64,000 nt of DNA, taken from the NCBI RefSeq assembly GCF_041415945.1, contig NZ_JBGCUS010000001.1, positions 1,240,001 through 1,304,000 on the forward strand, written 5' to 3'. The position numbers were made by a program, and so were the translations under genes. This document shows positions 30,553-40,705 of the stretch, in pieces; position 1 is the first letter of the stretch; each line of letters begins with the position of its first letter. The notes under the pieces are model-generated. The model saw only the letters and a list, made by a program, of their open reading frames with translations, had not been told where the DNA came from and made no database searches. This DNA comes from Ancylobacter sp. IITR112. Its GTDB lineage: Bacteria > Pseudomonadota > Alphaproteobacteria > Rhizobiales > Xanthobacteraceae.

Positions 30553-31884
30553 ATGGCCTCGGCAGCAGAACAGCTCGCGGCAAACCTCAACTTCGGTGCT
30601 CTGGCAAAAGCCGACGAACTGAAGAAGCGCATCTGGTTCACCCTGGGTGCGCTTCTCGTTTATCGGCTGGGCACCTACATCCCCATGCCCGGTATCAACC
30701 CGGATGCGCTCGCCGATGTGTTCCGCACGGCGCAGCAGGGCATTATCGGCCTCTTCAACATGTTCTCGGGCGGCGCCGTCTCGCGCATGGCCATCTTCGC
30801 CCTGAACATCATGCCGTACATCTCGGCCTCCATCATCATTCAGTTGCTGACCACCGTCTCGCCGACGCTGGAAGCGCTGAAGAAGGAGGGCGAGTCCGGC
30901 CGCAAGCAGATCAACCAGTACACGCGCTATCTCACCGTGGTGCTCGCCGTGTTCCAGTCCTACGGCATCGCCGTCGGTCTTGAGGGCTCTGGCGCCGTGG
31001 TGTCCGATCCCGGCTGGTTCTTCCGCATCTCGACGGTGATCACGCTGACCGGCGGGACCATGTTCCTGATGTGGCTTGGTGAGCAGATTACCTCGCGCGG
31101 CATCGGCAACGGCATTTCGCTCATCATCTTCGCCGGCATCGTGGCCGAACTGCCCTCGGCGATCGCCAACACGCTGGAACTCGGCCGGCAGGGCGCGCTG
31201 TCCACCGGCATCATCCTGGCGGTGATTCTGATGGCCGTCGGCATCATCATGTTCATCGTGTTCATGGAGCGGGCGCAGCGTCGGCTGCTGATCCAGTACC
31301 CGAAGCGTCAGGTCGGCAATAAGGTGTATGAGGGCCAGTCCTCGCACCTGCCGCTGAAGCTGAACACGTCGGGCGTGATTCCGCCGATCTTCGCCTCGTC
31401 GCTGCTGCTGATCCCGACCACCGTCGCGAGCTTCATGCAGAATTCCGGGCCGGGTTGGCTGACGACAGTGACGACGCTGATCGGCCACGGCCAGCCGCTG
31501 TTCATGCTGCTCTATGTGCTGCTGATCGTGTTCTTCTGCTTCTTCTACACCGCCATCGTGTTCAACCCGACCGAGACGGCGGACAACCTGAAGAAGCATG
31601 GCGGCTTCATCCCGGGCATTCGCCCGGGTGAGCGCACCGCCGAGTATATCGACTATGTGCTGACTCGCATCACGGTCATCGGTGCGGCTTACCTAGCGAT
31701 TGTGTGCCTCTTCCCGGAGATTCTCATCTCCTACGCCGCGGTCCCGTTCTATTTCGGCGGCACGTCGCTGCTGATCGTGGTCAGCGTGACCATGGACACG
31801 GTGGCCCAGGTTCAGGGTCATCTGCTGGCGCACCAATATGAGGGGCTGGTCAAGAAGGCCAAGCTCAGGGGGAAGCGCCGATGA
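30553..31884 (+). CDS. secY: Preprotein translocase subunit SecY
   Basis: The 443-residue protein-conducting channel has about ten transmembrane helices. Family marks include [12 protein letters not shown] near the first helix, the plug region [20 protein letters not shown], and the cytosolic loop [20 protein letters not shown]. It partners SecE (2538). Its last four bases overlap the adk start (ATGA). Confidence 0.98.
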   Translation: MASAAEQLAANLNFGALAKADELKKRIWFTLGALLVYRLGTYIPMPGINPDALADVFRTAQQGIIGLFNMFSGGAVSRMAIFALNIMPYISASIIIQLLTTVSPTLEALKKEGESGRKQINQYTRYLTVVLAVFQSYGIAVGLEGSGAVVSDPGWFFRISTVITLTGGTMFLMWLGEQITSRGIGNGISLIIFAGIVAELPSAIANTLELGRQGALSTGIILAVILMAVGIIMFIVFMERAQRRLLIQYPKRQVGNKVYEGQSSHLPLKLNTSGVIPPIFASSLLLIPTTVASFMQNSGPGWLTTVTTLIGHGQPLFMLLYVLLIVFFCFFYTAIVFNPTETADNLKKHGGFIPGIRPGERTAEYIDYVLTRITVIGAAYLAIVCLFPEILISYAAVPFYFGGTSLLIVVSVTMDTVAQVQGHLLAHQYEGLVKKAKLRGKRR

Positions 31885-32465
31885 GGCTGATACTGCTCGG
31901 ACCGCCGGGCGCGGGGAAGGGGACGCAGGCGCAGCGCCTGGTGGCGCGGCACGGGATCGTGCAGCTCTCGACCGGCGACATGCTGCGCGAAGCCGTCCGC
32001 AACGAGACGCCGATCGGCCTGAAGGCCAAGGCGGTGATGGATGCCGGAAATCTGGTCTCGGATGAGATCGTGATCGGCATCATTTCCGACCGGATCGACC
32101 AGTCGGACTGCGCCAAGGGGTTCATCCTCGATGGGTTCCCGCGCACCGTTGCCCAGGCGGAGGCGCTCGATCGCATTCTCGCCGAGAAGGGCCTGAAGCT
32201 CGACGCGGTGATCGAGCTCAAGGTCGACCAGGACAAGCTGGTTGACCGCATCATGCAGCGTGCCCGTGAAACCGCCGCGCGCGGCGAGCCGGTGCGCAAG
32301 GATGACGATCCGGAAGTGTTCAAGACCCGGCTCGAAGCCTACAACCGCGATACCGCCGTGGTTGCGCCCTATTATGCTGGGCGCGGGATGCTGGCGACGA
32401 TCGACGGCATGAAGCCGATCGACGAGGTGACCAAGGCCATTGCCGACGTGGTCGAACTGGCGTGA
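31881..32465 (+). CDS. adk: Adenylate kinase
   Basis: The 194-residue enzyme interconverts AMP + ATP and 2 ADP. The P-loop [10 protein letters not shown] is at 7-16, the NMP-binding part [10 protein letters not shown] near 34-43 and [13 protein letters not shown] near 85-97. It is the short form: the LID region (around 125-145, [20 protein letters not shown]) lacks the long zinc or beta insertion of the 214-residue type. It is translationally coupled to secY. Confidence 0.97.
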   Translation: MRLILLGPPGAGKGTQAQRLVARHGIVQLSTGDMLREAVRNETPIGLKAKAVMDAGNLVSDEIVIGIISDRIDQSDCAKGFILDGFPRTVAQAEALDRILAEKGLKLDAVIELKVDQDKLVDRIMQRARETAARGEPVRKDDDPEVFKTRLEAYNRDTAVVAPYYAGRGMLATIDGMKPIDEVTKAIADVVELA

Positions 32466-32577
32466 ACACAAGGGGCGGCTTGACAGATGAGCGGAATCGC
32501 TCTATGTGCCGCGCTTCACTCAAGCGGGTGCCGCTGATCGACATCACGTAGCGGATGTCGGGCGGCCTCGTGCGTAT

Positions 32578-32614
32578 CCCCGCAAGGGCCGGCCTCCACC
32601 GGCGCGGGGCGTTT
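32578..32614 (+). terminator. Terminator-like hairpin between adk and rpsM
   Basis: Two-part stem CCCCGC (32578-32583) with GCGGGG (32604-32609) outside and GCCGG (32588-32592) with CCGGC (32599-32603) inside, then CG and TTTT. It lies 39 bases before the rpsM start. Confidence 0.65.
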
Positions 32615-32652
32615 TCATCACCGGTTCGTCCGGTCCACATGGAGAGAGCGAC

Positions 32653-33021
32653 GTGGCTCGTATTGCAGGCGTTAACATCCCGACCAACAAGCGCGTCATC
32701 ATTGCGCTTCAGTACATTCACGGCATCGGCGCCAAGAACGCGGCTGATATCGTTGAGAAGGTCGGTATCCCGCTCGATCGTCGCGTCAATCAGTTGACCG
32801 ACCAGGAAGTCCTGCAGATTCGCGAGACCATCGACCGCGATTATCTGGTCGAGGGTGATCTGCGCCGCGAAGTGTCGATGAACATCAAGCGTCTGATGGA
32901 CCTGGGCTGCTATCGCGGCCTGCGCCATCGTCGCGGTCTGCCGGTGCGCGGTCAGCGTACGCACACCAATGCCCGCACCCGCAAGGGTCCGGCCAAGGCG
33001 ATCGCCGGCAAGAAGAAGTGA
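32653..33021 (+). CDS. rpsM: 30S ribosomal protein S13
   Basis: A 122-residue S13 starting at GTG 32653 ([20 protein letters not shown]) after GGAGAGAG. The C-terminal [20 protein letters not shown] is diagnostic. Extending to the upstream in-frame start at 32506 would add non-S13 sequence spanning the hairpin, so it is rejected. Confidence 0.97.
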   Translation: MARIAGVNIPTNKRVIIALQYIHGIGAKNAADIVEKVGIPLDRRVNQLTDQEVLQIRETIDRDYLVEGDLRREVSMNIKRLMDLGCYRGLRHRRGLPVRGQRTHTNARTRKGPAKAIAGKKK

Positions 33022-33025
33022 GGGG

Positions 33026-33046
33026 AGCGGGCGTGAGCCCGCTTTT
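33026..33046 (+). terminator. Terminator-like hairpin between rpsM and rpsK
   Basis: Seven-base stem AGCGGGC / GCCCGCT with GTGA tetraloop (33026-33043) running into TTTT. Confidence 0.55.
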
Positions 33047-33135
33047 CCGCGCCGGCGCCCCGGGCGACCGGCGCATTCGTTTTCTCTAATCCCGAGCGCC
33101 TGGAATGACGGGCGCGCCCGAAGGATCCGAAGTCT

Positions 33136-33525
33136 ATGGCTAAAGAAGCTGCCCGCATTAAGCGCCGTGAGCGCAAGAACATCGCCTCCGGCGTCGCGCA
33201 TGTGAATGCGTCGTTCAACAACACCATGATCACCATCACCGATGCGCAGGGCAACACCATTGCCTGGTCGTCGGCGGGCGCCATGGGCTTCAAGGGTTCG
33301 CGCAAGTCCACGCCCTATGCGGCGCAGGTCGCCGCCGAGGATTGCGCCCGCAAGGCTGCCGATCACGGCATGCGCACCATCGAGGTCGAGGTTTCCGGTC
33401 CCGGTTCGGGGCGCGAATCGGCGCTTCGCGCCTTCCAGGCGGCGGGCTTTACCGTCACGTCGATCCGCGACGTGACGCCGATCCCGCACAATGGCTGCCG
33501 TCCGCGCAAGCGTCGGCGCGTCTGA
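33136..33525 (+). CDS. rpsK: 30S ribosomal protein S11
   Basis: A 129-residue platform protein: [20 protein letters not shown], then [18 protein letters not shown] and the end [16 protein letters not shown]. Confidence 0.98.
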   Translation: MAKEAARIKRRERKNIASGVAHVNASFNNTMITITDAQGNTIAWSSAGAMGFKGSRKSTPYAAQVAAEDCARKAADHGMRTIEVEVSGPGSGRESALRAFQAAGFTVTSIRDVTPIPHNGCRPRKRRRV

Positions 33526-33648
33526 CGCCTAATCATCCAGCGGCGCCCTCGGCGCCGCAGGGGCCGCTGTCTTCGGTCTTCCCCGCGCCGCTGCGGGCAA
33601 GTTGCCGGGCAGGGAGTCCGGGGCACCGTCGAAATCAAGGGTGACGTC

Positions 33649-34665
33649 GTGATTCAAAAGAACTGGCAAGAGCTGATCAAGCCCGAGAAGCTTGAAGTCT
33701 CGCTCGGCAGCGACCCGAAGCGCCTGGCGACCGTGGTCGCCGAGCCGCTGGAGCGCGGCTTTGGGCAGACGCTCGGCAATGCGCTGCGCCGCATCCTGCT
33801 GTCGTCGCTCCAGGGCGCGGCGGTGACCTCCGTGCATATTGACGGGGTGCTGCACGAGTTCTCGTCCATTCCGGGCGTGCGTGAGGACGTGACCGACATC
33901 GTTCTCAACATCAAGGACATCGCCATCAAGATGGCCGGCGATGGCCCCAAGCGTATGGTCGTGAAGAAGCAGGGCCCTGGCGTCGTCACCGCCGGTGACA
34001 TCCAGACCGTGGGTGACGTGCAGGTGCTGAACCCCGAGCTCGTGTTGTGCACGCTCGATGACGGCGCTGAAATCCGCATGGAATTCACCGTCGACACCGG
34101 CAAGGGCTATGTTGCGGCGGACCGCAACCGTCCCGAGGACGCGCCGATCGGGCTGATTCCGGTCGACAGCCTCTATTCGCCGGTCAAGAAGGTCTCCTAC
34201 AAGGTCGAGAACACCCGCGAGGGCCAGATCCTCGACTATGACAAGCTGACCCTCACCATCGAGACCAATGGTTCGGTCGGCCCCGAGGACGCGCTTGCCT
34301 ATGCTGCGCGTATCCTGCAGGACCAGCTCGAAATCTTCGTCAACTTCGAAGAGCCCAAGCGCGAGACGGAAAGCCCTGTGATGCAGGAGCTTCCCTTCAA
34401 CCCGGCGCTGCTCAAGAAGGTGGACGAACTGGAACTGTCGGTGCGGTCGGCGAACTGCCTGAAGAACGACAACATCGTCTATATCGGCGACCTGATCCAG
34501 AAGACCGAGGCGGAGATGCTCCGTACCCCGAACTTCGGCCGCAAGTCGCTGAACGAGATCAAGGAAGTGCTCGCCAGCATGGGCCTGCATCTCGGCATGG
34601 AAGTGCCGGGCTGGCCGCCGGAGAACATCGAGGATCTCGCCAAGCGGTTCGAAGATCACTATTGA
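33649..34665 (+). CDS. rpoA: RNA polymerase alpha subunit
   Basis: The 338-residue alpha subunit has an N-terminal assembly domain (about 1-235, with [20 protein letters not shown]) and a C-terminal DNA/activator-binding domain (about 260-325, with [20 protein letters not shown] and [11 protein letters not shown]). It starts at GTG 33649. As in other alphaproteobacteria, rpsD is absent between rpsK and rpoA. Confidence 0.98.
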   Translation: MIQKNWQELIKPEKLEVSLGSDPKRLATVVAEPLERGFGQTLGNALRRILLSSLQGAAVTSVHIDGVLHEFSSIPGVREDVTDIVLNIKDIAIKMAGDGPKRMVVKKQGPGVVTAGDIQTVGDVQVLNPELVLCTLDDGAEIRMEFTVDTGKGYVAADRNRPEDAPIGLIPVDSLYSPVKKVSYKVENTREGQILDYDKLTLTIETNGSVGPEDALAYAARILQDQLEIFVNFEEPKRETESPVMQELPFNPALLKKVDELELSVRSANCLKNDNIVYIGDLIQKTEAEMLRTPNFGRKSLNEIKEVLASMGLHLGMEVPGWPPENIEDLAKRFEDHY

Positions 34666-34735
34666 GCATTGAGCGGCGTTCGAGCCGTTACCCAACTCTC
34701 CCGGCTCGAAAGCCGCCGCATGTAGGAATTTTGCC

Positions 34736-35164
34736 ATGAACCACGGCAAGACGTATCGCAAGTTCAACCGCACCGCCGAGCACCGCAAGGCGATGTTTGC
34801 CAATATGGCGCAGGCGCTCATCACCCATGAGCAGATCGTCACCACCCTGCCGAAGGCGAAGGATCTTCGCCCGGTGGTGGAAAAGCTGATCACCCTCGGC
34901 AAGCGTGGCGGCCTGCACGCCCGTCGTCAGGCGATCGCCGAAGTGCGCGATGTCGCCGTCGTGCGCAAGCTGTTCGACGTGATCGGCCCGCGCTACAAGG
35001 AGCGTAATGGCGGCTACACCCGCATCATCAAGGCGGGCTTCCGCCATGGCGATTCGGCGGCCATCGCCGTGATCGAGCTGGTCGATCGCGATGAGTCGGC
35101 CAAGGGCGCCGCTGATCTGGCCCGCCACGAGGCGGCCAAGGCGGCGGAAGCCGCCGCCGCCTGA
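34736..35164 (+). CDS. rplQ: 50S ribosomal protein L17
   Basis: A 142-residue L17: [20 protein letters not shown], then [20 protein letters not shown]. The final 20 residues are Ala/Glu-rich. It is the last gene of the ribosomal block and is followed by a strong terminator. Confidence 0.98.
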   Translation: MNHGKTYRKFNRTAEHRKAMFANMAQALITHEQIVTTLPKAKDLRPVVEKLITLGKRGGLHARRQAIAEVRDVAVVRKLFDVIGPRYKERNGGYTRIIKAGFRHGDSAAIAVIELVDRDESAKGAADLARHEAAKAAEAAAA

Positions 35165-35191
35165 GTGTGTGCGCGCTTTAGTGAATGCGGG

Positions 35192-35218
35192 AAGGGGCGG
35201 CTTGGCTGCCCCTTTTCT
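35192..35218 (+). terminator. Intrinsic terminator after rplQ
   Basis: AAGGGGCGGC-TTG-GCTGCCCCTT stem with T-rich tail TTCTTTT. It ends the ribosomal supercluster. Confidence 0.88.
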
Positions 35219-35290
35219 TTTGGTCGGAGCGCGGGGGCGAGCCTGCGGCCGCCCTTTCTCCGCCGCAGGCTGGGGATTATATCTGGCGCC

Positions 35291-36718
35291 ATGAAACGCT
35301 TTGCTCTCCTCGTCGTCGCCGCCCTTTTCGTCTCCCCGGCTCTGGCGCAGTCCCCCGGGGCCGGTGGGCCGCGCGTGCCGGCCTCGCGGGCCGAAATCGG
35401 CCTCAGCTTCGCGCCCGTGGTCGCGCGCACGGCGCCGGCCATCGTCAATGTCTATGCGCAGAAGACCGCGCCGCGGAACAACCCGCTGCTCGATGACCCG
35501 TTCTTCCGCCGTTTCTTCGGCGATCGCGGCTCGCCCGACGTGCCGGGACTCGACCGGCGGCGCGAGCGTGTCGAGCAGTCGCTCGGCTCGGGCGTGCTGG
35601 TCGATCGCTCGGGGATCGTCGTCACCAACAACCATGTCATTGACGGTGCCGATGAGATCCGGATCGCGCTGTCGGACAAGCGCGAGTTTGATGCCGATGT
35701 GATGCTGCGCGACCCGCGCACCGACATCGCCATCCTGAAGATCAAGGGCGGCAAGGATGATTTTCCCTCGGCCACGCTCGGCTCCTCCGACGACCTTCAG
35801 GTCGGCGATATCGTTCTCGCCATCGGCAATCCGTTCGGCGTAGGGCAGACGGTGACGCAGGGCATCGTCTCCGCCCTTGCCCGCACCCAGCGCGGTATCA
35901 CCGATTACGGCTTCTTCATCCAGACCGATGCCGCGATCAATCCCGGCAATTCGGGCGGCGCGCTGGTGGATGGGGCGGGGCGCGTGGTGGGCATCAACAC
36001 GGCGATCTTTTCGCGCTCGGGCGGCTCGCAGGGCATCGGCTTCGCCATCCCTGCGGACATGGTGCGCGTCGTGCTGCAATCGGCGCTGGCGGGCAGCAAG
36101 GTGGTGCGCCGCCCCTGGCTGGGAGCGGACCTGCAGCAGGTGACGCCGGATATCGCCGAGGGGCTCGACGTGACGCGCCCGACTGGGGCGCTGGTGCAGA
36201 ACATCTTTCCCGGCAGCCCGGCCGAGAAGGCGGGCCTGCGGGCCGGGGACCTGATCATTGCCGTTGCTGGGCAGGAGGTCGACGACCCCGACGCCTTCGG
36301 CTTCCGCTTCGCCACCCGGCCGCTCGGCGGCTCGGTCGATCTCGGCATCGTTCGGCAGGGCAAGCCGATGGTGCTGAAGGTGGCGCTGGCGGCGGCGCCG
36401 GAAACCGTGCCGCGCGAGGAAATCACTCTGACCGGCCGTTCACCGCTGGCGGGCGCGACGGTGGTCAATGTCTCGCCGGCGGTCATCGAAGAGATGCGCA
36501 CGGTGGATGCCGTCAAGGGGGTGGTGATCGTGTCGGTGGAGGAGGGTTCTCCGGCCCAGCGCACCAGCTTCCGCGCCGGGGACGTGATCATGGACATCAA
36601 CGGCACGGCCATCGCCACGACAGCCGATCTGCAGCGGATCACCCGTCTGCCGGCGCGGGCATGGCGGGTGACGCTCCAGCGCGGCGGGCGGGTCATTTCC
36701 GCCCTGCTGCCGGGCTGA
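35291..36718 (+). CDS. Do-family (DegP/DegQ/HtrA) periplasmic serine endopeptidase
   Basis: The 475-residue product carries a signal peptide (MKRFALLVVAALFVSPALA, cleavage after residue 19). The trypsin-like domain has the triad His115 (TNNHVIDGA), Asp145 (DPRTDIAIL) and Ser221 (NPGNSGGALV). Two PDZ domains follow at about 285-375 and 385-475. Such proteases clear or refold damaged envelope proteins. I chose ATG 35291 because it exposes the signal peptide; an upstream in-frame start at 35165 runs through the rplQ terminator. It cannot be placed as DegP or DegQ from sequence alone. Confidence 0.93.
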   Translation: MKRFALLVVAALFVSPALAQSPGAGGPRVPASRAEIGLSFAPVVARTAPAIVNVYAQKTAPRNNPLLDDPFFRRFFGDRGSPDVPGLDRRRERVEQSLGSGVLVDRSGIVVTNNHVIDGADEIRIALSDKREFDADVMLRDPRTDIAILKIKGGKDDFPSATLGSSDDLQVGDIVLAIGNPFGVGQTVTQGIVSALARTQRGITDYGFFIQTDAAINPGNSGGALVDGAGRVVGINTAIFSRSGGSQGIGFAIPADMVRVVLQSALAGSKVVRRPWLGADLQQVTPDIAEGLDVTRPTGALVQNIFPGSPAEKAGLRAGDLIIAVAGQEVDDPDAFGFRFATRPLGGSVDLGIVRQGKPMVLKVALAAAPETVPREEITLTGRSPLAGATVVNVSPAVIEEMRTVDAVKGVVIVSVEEGSPAQRTSFRAGDVIMDINGTAIATTADLQRITRLPARAWRVTLQRGGRVISALLPG

Positions 36719-36725
36719 GGCGACC

Positions 36726-38045
36726 TTGGCCGATCTGTTCGCCTCTGCCGGACTTGAGAGCGCCGCGCCCCGGCCGCTGGCGGACCGCCTGCGGCCGCAG
36801 AAACTCGGCGAGGTGGTCGGGCAGGAACATCTGACGGGGGAGGGCGGTGCGCTCACCCGGATGATCGCCAACCGCTCGCTGGGATCGCTGATCTTCTGGG
36901 GCCCGCCCGGCACCGGCAAGACCACTGTTGCGCGCCTGCTGGCGCGTGAGACCGACCTGCATTTCGAGCAGGTCTCCGCCATCTTCACCGGCGTTGCCGA
37001 TCTCAAGAAGGTGTTCGAGGCCGCGCGGGGGCGGCGGGCGATCGGGCAGGGCACACTGCTTTTCGTCGACGAAATCCATCGCTTCAACCGCGCGCAGCAG
37101 GATGGCTTTCTGCCCGTCATGGAAGACGGCACCATCACTCTGATCGGGGCAACGACGGAGAACCCCTCCTTCGAGCTGAACGCGGCGCTGCTGTCGCGGG
37201 CCCGGGTGCTCGTCTTCAAGGCGCTTGATGCCGACGCTATCGAGCGGCTGTTGCAGCGCGCCGAGGCGCTGGAGGGGCGCCGCTTGCCGCTGCAGGCGGA
37301 AGCCCGCGCGGCGCTGGCCGGCATGGCCGATGGTGATGGGCGCTATCTGCTCGGCCTCGCCGAAGAATTGCTGGCGCTGCCGGACGGGCCGGACCTCGAT
37401 ATCCAAGCTCTCGCAGCGACGATGCAGAAGCGGGCACCGATCTACGACAAGGGGCAGGATGAGCATTACAATCTGCTGAGCTGCTTCCATAAGAGCCTGC
37501 GCGGTTCGGATGTGAACGGCGCCATGTATTGGGCCGCCCGCATGCTTACCGGCGGCGAGGATCCGTCCACCGTCTTCCGCCGCCTGTGCTGCGCCGCCTC
37601 CGAGGATGTCGGCATGGCCGATCCGCAGGCGATGCCGCAGGTGGTGGCGGCATGGACAGCGTTCGAGCGTGTCGGCTGGCCGGAAGGGCGGCTCTTCCTT
37701 GCCCAGGCCATTGCCTATGTCGCCACGGCGCCGAAATCCAATGCCGCCTATTCCGCCTTCAACGCGGCGCTGGCTCTGGCGCAGAAGACGGGTTCGCTGG
37801 CACCGCCCAAGCACATTCTCAACGCCCCGACCAAGCTGATGAAGGAACTCGGCTACCACGCCGGGTACCAGTATGATCACGACTTCCCGGATGCCTTTGC
37901 CGGCCAATCCTTCTTTCCGGAAGAAATTGCCGGCGATCCGAGGGTAGAGTTTTACGTGCCGAATGAGCGCGGATTCGAGCGGGAGGTGAAGAAGCGCCTG
38001 GACTATTGGGCGCGGCTTCGGCTTGAACGGCGGGGCGGTACTTAG
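36726..38045 (+). CDS. rarA: Replication-associated recombination protein A (RarA/MgsA), AAA+ ATPase
   Basis: A 439-residue clamp-loader-like ATPase acting at stalled replication forks. Walker A GPPGTGKT is at 59-66, Walker B LLFVDEIHRFN near 114-124, the sensor-1 region GATTENPSFE follows, and the C-terminal tetramerisation part has CRIASEDVG-type sequence (here CCAASEDVGMADPQA). It starts at TTG 36726, seven bases after the protease stop, with GAGGCG as ribosome-binding site, so the two may be co-transcribed. Confidence 0.93.
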   Translation: MADLFASAGLESAAPRPLADRLRPQKLGEVVGQEHLTGEGGALTRMIANRSLGSLIFWGPPGTGKTTVARLLARETDLHFEQVSAIFTGVADLKKVFEAARGRRAIGQGTLLFVDEIHRFNRAQQDGFLPVMEDGTITLIGATTENPSFELNAALLSRARVLVFKALDADAIERLLQRAEALEGRRLPLQAEARAALAGMADGDGRYLLGLAEELLALPDGPDLDIQALAATMQKRAPIYDKGQDEHYNLLSCFHKSLRGSDVNGAMYWAARMLTGGEDPSTVFRRLCCAASEDVGMADPQAMPQVVAAWTAFERVGWPEGRLFLAQAIAYVATAPKSNAAYSAFNAALALAQKTGSLAPPKHILNAPTKLMKELGYHAGYQYDHDFPDAFAGQSFFPEEIAGDPRVEFYVPNERGFEREVKKRLDYWARLRLERRGGT

Positions 38046-38119
38046 GGCACGTTTCGATCTGATCGCGTCGCAATCGGGTGGGCAAACAGGCTCTATCAAT
38101 GATTTGGGGACTGATGCAG

Positions 38120-38143
38120 CGATCAGGTTGATTGCCCTGATCG
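38120..38143 (+). repeat. Inverted repeat upstream of crcB
   Basis: Perfect eight-base arms CGATCAGG (38120-38127) and CCTGATCG (38136-38143) around an eight-base loop, 37 bases before the crcB start. No T run follows; it could be an operator or an mRNA structure. Confidence 0.45.
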
Positions 38144-38180
38144 TATCAGGCTCGAGGCCAGAGCGAGCGGGGCGAGCGGC

Positions 38181-38564
38181 GTGCAGAGCATTCTTCTGAT
38201 CTTTATCGGCGCCGGCATTGGCGGCGTGCTGCGTAATGCCATCGGGCTGACGGCGATGCGCATGTTCGGCATGGGATTTCCCTATGGAACCATGACCATC
38301 AACATTGTCGGCAGCTTCGCCATCGGCCTGGTCGCGGGCTGGCTGACCTTCCTCGCCAGCGGCGGCTGGACCATGCACGCCCGCGCCTTCGTCATCACCG
38401 GCATTCTCGGTGGCTTCACCACTTTCTCCACCTTCTCGCTCGACACGGCGCTGCTGGTGCAGCGCGGCGAGATCGGGCTGGCGGCGCTTTATGTCGCAGG
38501 CTCCATTGCGCTCGCGCTGGTTGGCGTGTTCGCCGGTCTGGCGATCATGCGCGCTCTCGCGTGA
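38181..38564 (+). CDS. crcB: Fluoride efflux transporter CrcB/Fluc
   Basis: A 127-residue membrane protein with four helices that works as a dual-topology dimer exporting fluoride. Signatures: GAGIGGVLRNAIG near 10-22, GTMTINIVGSFAIG near 36-49 and GILGGFTTFSTFSLD near 73-87, which carries the pore Phe and Ser/Thr track. It starts at GTG 38181. I looked for the fluoride riboswitch core upstream and did not find it. Confidence 0.93.
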   Translation: MQSILLIFIGAGIGGVLRNAIGLTAMRMFGMGFPYGTMTINIVGSFAIGLVAGWLTFLASGGWTMHARAFVITGILGGFTTFSTFSLDTALLVQRGEIGLAALYVAGSIALALVGVFAGLAIMRALA

Positions 38565-38612
38565 CGTGAGGGCCGGTCTCGGCTATGTGCAGGGGCAAGG
38601 AGTACCCACATC

Positions 38613-39707
38613 ATGGCCGTTGAGACACGCCGCGTCGACGCGGATGAAGAGGGCATGCGGCTCGACCGCTGGTTCAAGACCCATTATCCCGATCTGTCCT
38701 TCGGCCATCTGCAGAAGCTGCTGCGCAGCGGGCAGGTGCGGGTCGAAGGCGGACGGGTGAAGACCAATACGCGCCTTTCTGCCGGCCAGGCCATCCGCAT
38801 TCCGCCGCTGGAGGAGAAGCCGCAGCTTTCCGCCGCCGAGCACCTGGAGGCGGAGGAGGCGTTGGCGCGGGGCGAGGCGCCGCCGCCGCGTGCGCCGCGC
38901 GCGCCCTCCGCTGCGGACCAGGAGGGGCTGGCCGCGCCGGCCGTCCGCCGCGCGAGCGCCGACGACAAGGACGCGCGCGCTCTCGGCGACATGACGCTGT
39001 ATGAGGACCGCGACGTGCTGGTGCTGAACAAGCCGTTCGGCCTCGCCGTGCAGGGCGGCTCGGGCACCTACCGCCATGTGGACGGCATGCTGGAAGCGCT
39101 GCGCGGCAGCGACGGCCAGAAGCCGCGTCTGGTCCACCGCATCGACAAGGACACGTCGGGCATCCTGCTGGTGGCGAAGACGCGGCTCGCCGCCTCGACG
39201 CTGGCCAAGACCTTTCGCTCGCGCGCGGCGCGCAAGGTCTACTGGGCGCTGGTGCCGGGCGTTCCCCGGCCGGCGCAGGGGCGCATCTCCACCTATCTCG
39301 CCAAGGATGAGGCGGCGGAGAAAATGCGCGTCGCCCGCCACGGCGAGGATGAGGCGAGCCACGCCATCTCCTATTACGCCGTGGTGGACCACGCGGCGCA
39401 GAAGCTCGCCTGGCTGTCGCTGAAGCCGGTCACCGGCCGCACCCATCAACTGCGCGCCCATGCCGCCCATATCGGCCATCCTATCGTCGGCGACCCTAAA
39501 TATTTCAACGTGGAGAACTGGCCGCTGCCGGGCGGCCTGCAGAACCGGCTGCATCTGCTGGCGCGGCGTCTTGTCATTCCGCATCCGCGCGGCGACAGGC
39601 TGATCGATGTGTCCGCGCCGCTGCCGCCGCATATGCAGCAGAGTTGGAATGTGCTCGGCTTCGATGCCTCCCACTACGACCCGATCGTCGACGCCCCGGA
39701 AAGCTGA
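38613..39707 (+). CDS. RluA-family pseudouridine synthase (RluC-like)
   Basis: The 364-residue enzyme converts uridine to pseudouridine, most likely in 23S rRNA. An S4 RNA-binding domain covers about 14-64 (RLDRWFKTHYPDLSFGHLQK). The catalytic core begins near 128, with the motif HRIDKDTSG holding catalytic Asp178 and the later GRTHQLRAHAAHIGHPIVGD. Between them lies a 40-residue Ala/Pro/Glu-rich linker (about 83-122) of low complexity. The S4 domain and the core place it with RluC more than RluA. Confidence 0.9.
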   Translation: MAVETRRVDADEEGMRLDRWFKTHYPDLSFGHLQKLLRSGQVRVEGGRVKTNTRLSAGQAIRIPPLEEKPQLSAAEHLEAEEALARGEAPPPRAPRAPSAADQEGLAAPAVRRASADDKDARALGDMTLYEDRDVLVLNKPFGLAVQGGSGTYRHVDGMLEALRGSDGQKPRLVHRIDKDTSGILLVAKTRLAASTLAKTFRSRAARKVYWALVPGVPRPAQGRISTYLAKDEAAEKMRVARHGEDEASHAISYYAVVDHAAQKLAWLSLKPVTGRTHQLRAHAAHIGHPIVGDPKYFNVENWPLPGGLQNRLHLLARRLVIPHPRGDRLIDVSAPLPPHMQQSWNVLGFDASHYDPIVDAPES

Positions 39708-39843
39708 GGGCGTCACGCGCGTGCCGCCGGGCAGCCATGCGGCGGGCAGCGGGCTGGGACGCGTGGGACGCGCGGCACGAGCCATGGCGCGGCGCGCGGC
39801 GATCGGCTAGGCAGGGGCCGCGTTTCACCCTGGATTCATCGCC

Positions 39844-40617
39844 ATGCACCCTGTCATCCGGCTCGCGCTTGTTCTGGCGGTGTGTGCGGGAGCGACAGCC
39901 GCCCGGGCCGGCGACTGCGACGGCAGGCTCGGCACGTCGCGCGTGCTGGTGGTCGATCCGGCCGGCCTGCAGGTGGGGACGAAACACTTCCCGCAGACGC
40001 TCGACCTCGCCGACCGCGAAGTCGTGCTGACCTTCGACGACGGCCCGCTGCCCGCCACGACTCCGTCGGTGCTGAAGACGCTGGCGCGCGAATGCGTGCG
40101 GGCCACCTTCTTCGTCATCGGCCGCAATGCCGCCGCCCATCCTGATCTTGTGCGCCGGGAGATTGCCGAAGGACACACGGTGGCGCATCACAGCATGACC
40201 CACCCGATGACGCTGGCCGACATCCCCTATGACAAGGCCGTGGCCGATATCGAGAAGGGATTCAGGGCGGATGACCGCGCGGCCTATGGTGCCAGCGGGG
40301 CAGCGCCGCGCGTGCCCTTTTTCCGATTTCCCGGCTTTGGCGCCTCGCCCGAACTGCTCGACTATCTCAAACAGCGCGGTATCGGCGTGTTCGGCGCCGA
40401 TCTCTGGGCGTCCGACTGGAACCCTATGACACCGGACGAGCAGCTGACGCTGGTCATGGCCCGTCTCGACCATGCGGGACGGGGTATCATCCTCTTCCAT
40501 GATACGCGGGGCCAGACCGCCAAGATGCTGCCGGCCTTCCTCGTCGCGCTGAAAGAAAAGGGCTACCGCGTTGTGCACATCGTGCCGGCGCCCCCGAGGA
40601 CTGCGGCCGTGCAATAG
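39844..40617 (+). CDS. Secreted polysaccharide deacetylase (NodB-like)
   Basis: A 257-residue protein with a signal peptide (about 1-22, cleavage after TAARA) and a carbohydrate esterase 4 domain. Metal-site motifs are TFDDGP (Asp65, Asp66) and HSMTH (His116, His120); the later FRFPGF and HDTR motifs are present. It probably removes N-acetyl groups from an envelope or surface glycan; the substrate is not readable. It stands alone in its context between the pseudouridine synthase and tRNA-Leu. Confidence 0.9.
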   Translation: MHPVIRLALVLAVCAGATAARAGDCDGRLGTSRVLVVDPAGLQVGTKHFPQTLDLADREVVLTFDDGPLPATTPSVLKTLARECVRATFFVIGRNAAAHPDLVRREIAEGHTVAHHSMTHPMTLADIPYDKAVADIEKGFRADDRAAYGASGAAPRVPFFRFPGFGASPELLDYLKQRGIGVFGADLWASDWNPMTPDEQLTLVMARLDHAGRGIILFHDTRGQTAKMLPAFLVALKEKGYRVVHIVPAPPRTAAVQ

Positions 40618-40662
40618 CGCGGCCGGTCCCTACGGGGACGGTTCCCGGTCCCGGAAACGACA

Positions 40663-40684
40663 ACGGCGGCCCGAAGGCCGCCGT
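40663..40684 (-). terminator. Terminator of tRNA-Leu
   Basis: Read on the minus strand: ACGGCGGCC-TTCG-GGCCGCCGT followed by TGTCGTTTCC. The UUCG-capped nine-base stem lies 21 bases after the tRNA 3' end. Confidence 0.7.
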
Positions 40685-40705
40685 GTGTTCCGTTGCCGGA
40701 TGATT

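Noticed and set aside
38046..38180. Fluoride riboswitch ahead of crcB
   Set aside because: The conserved GGCGAUGG-type core and its pairing were not found.
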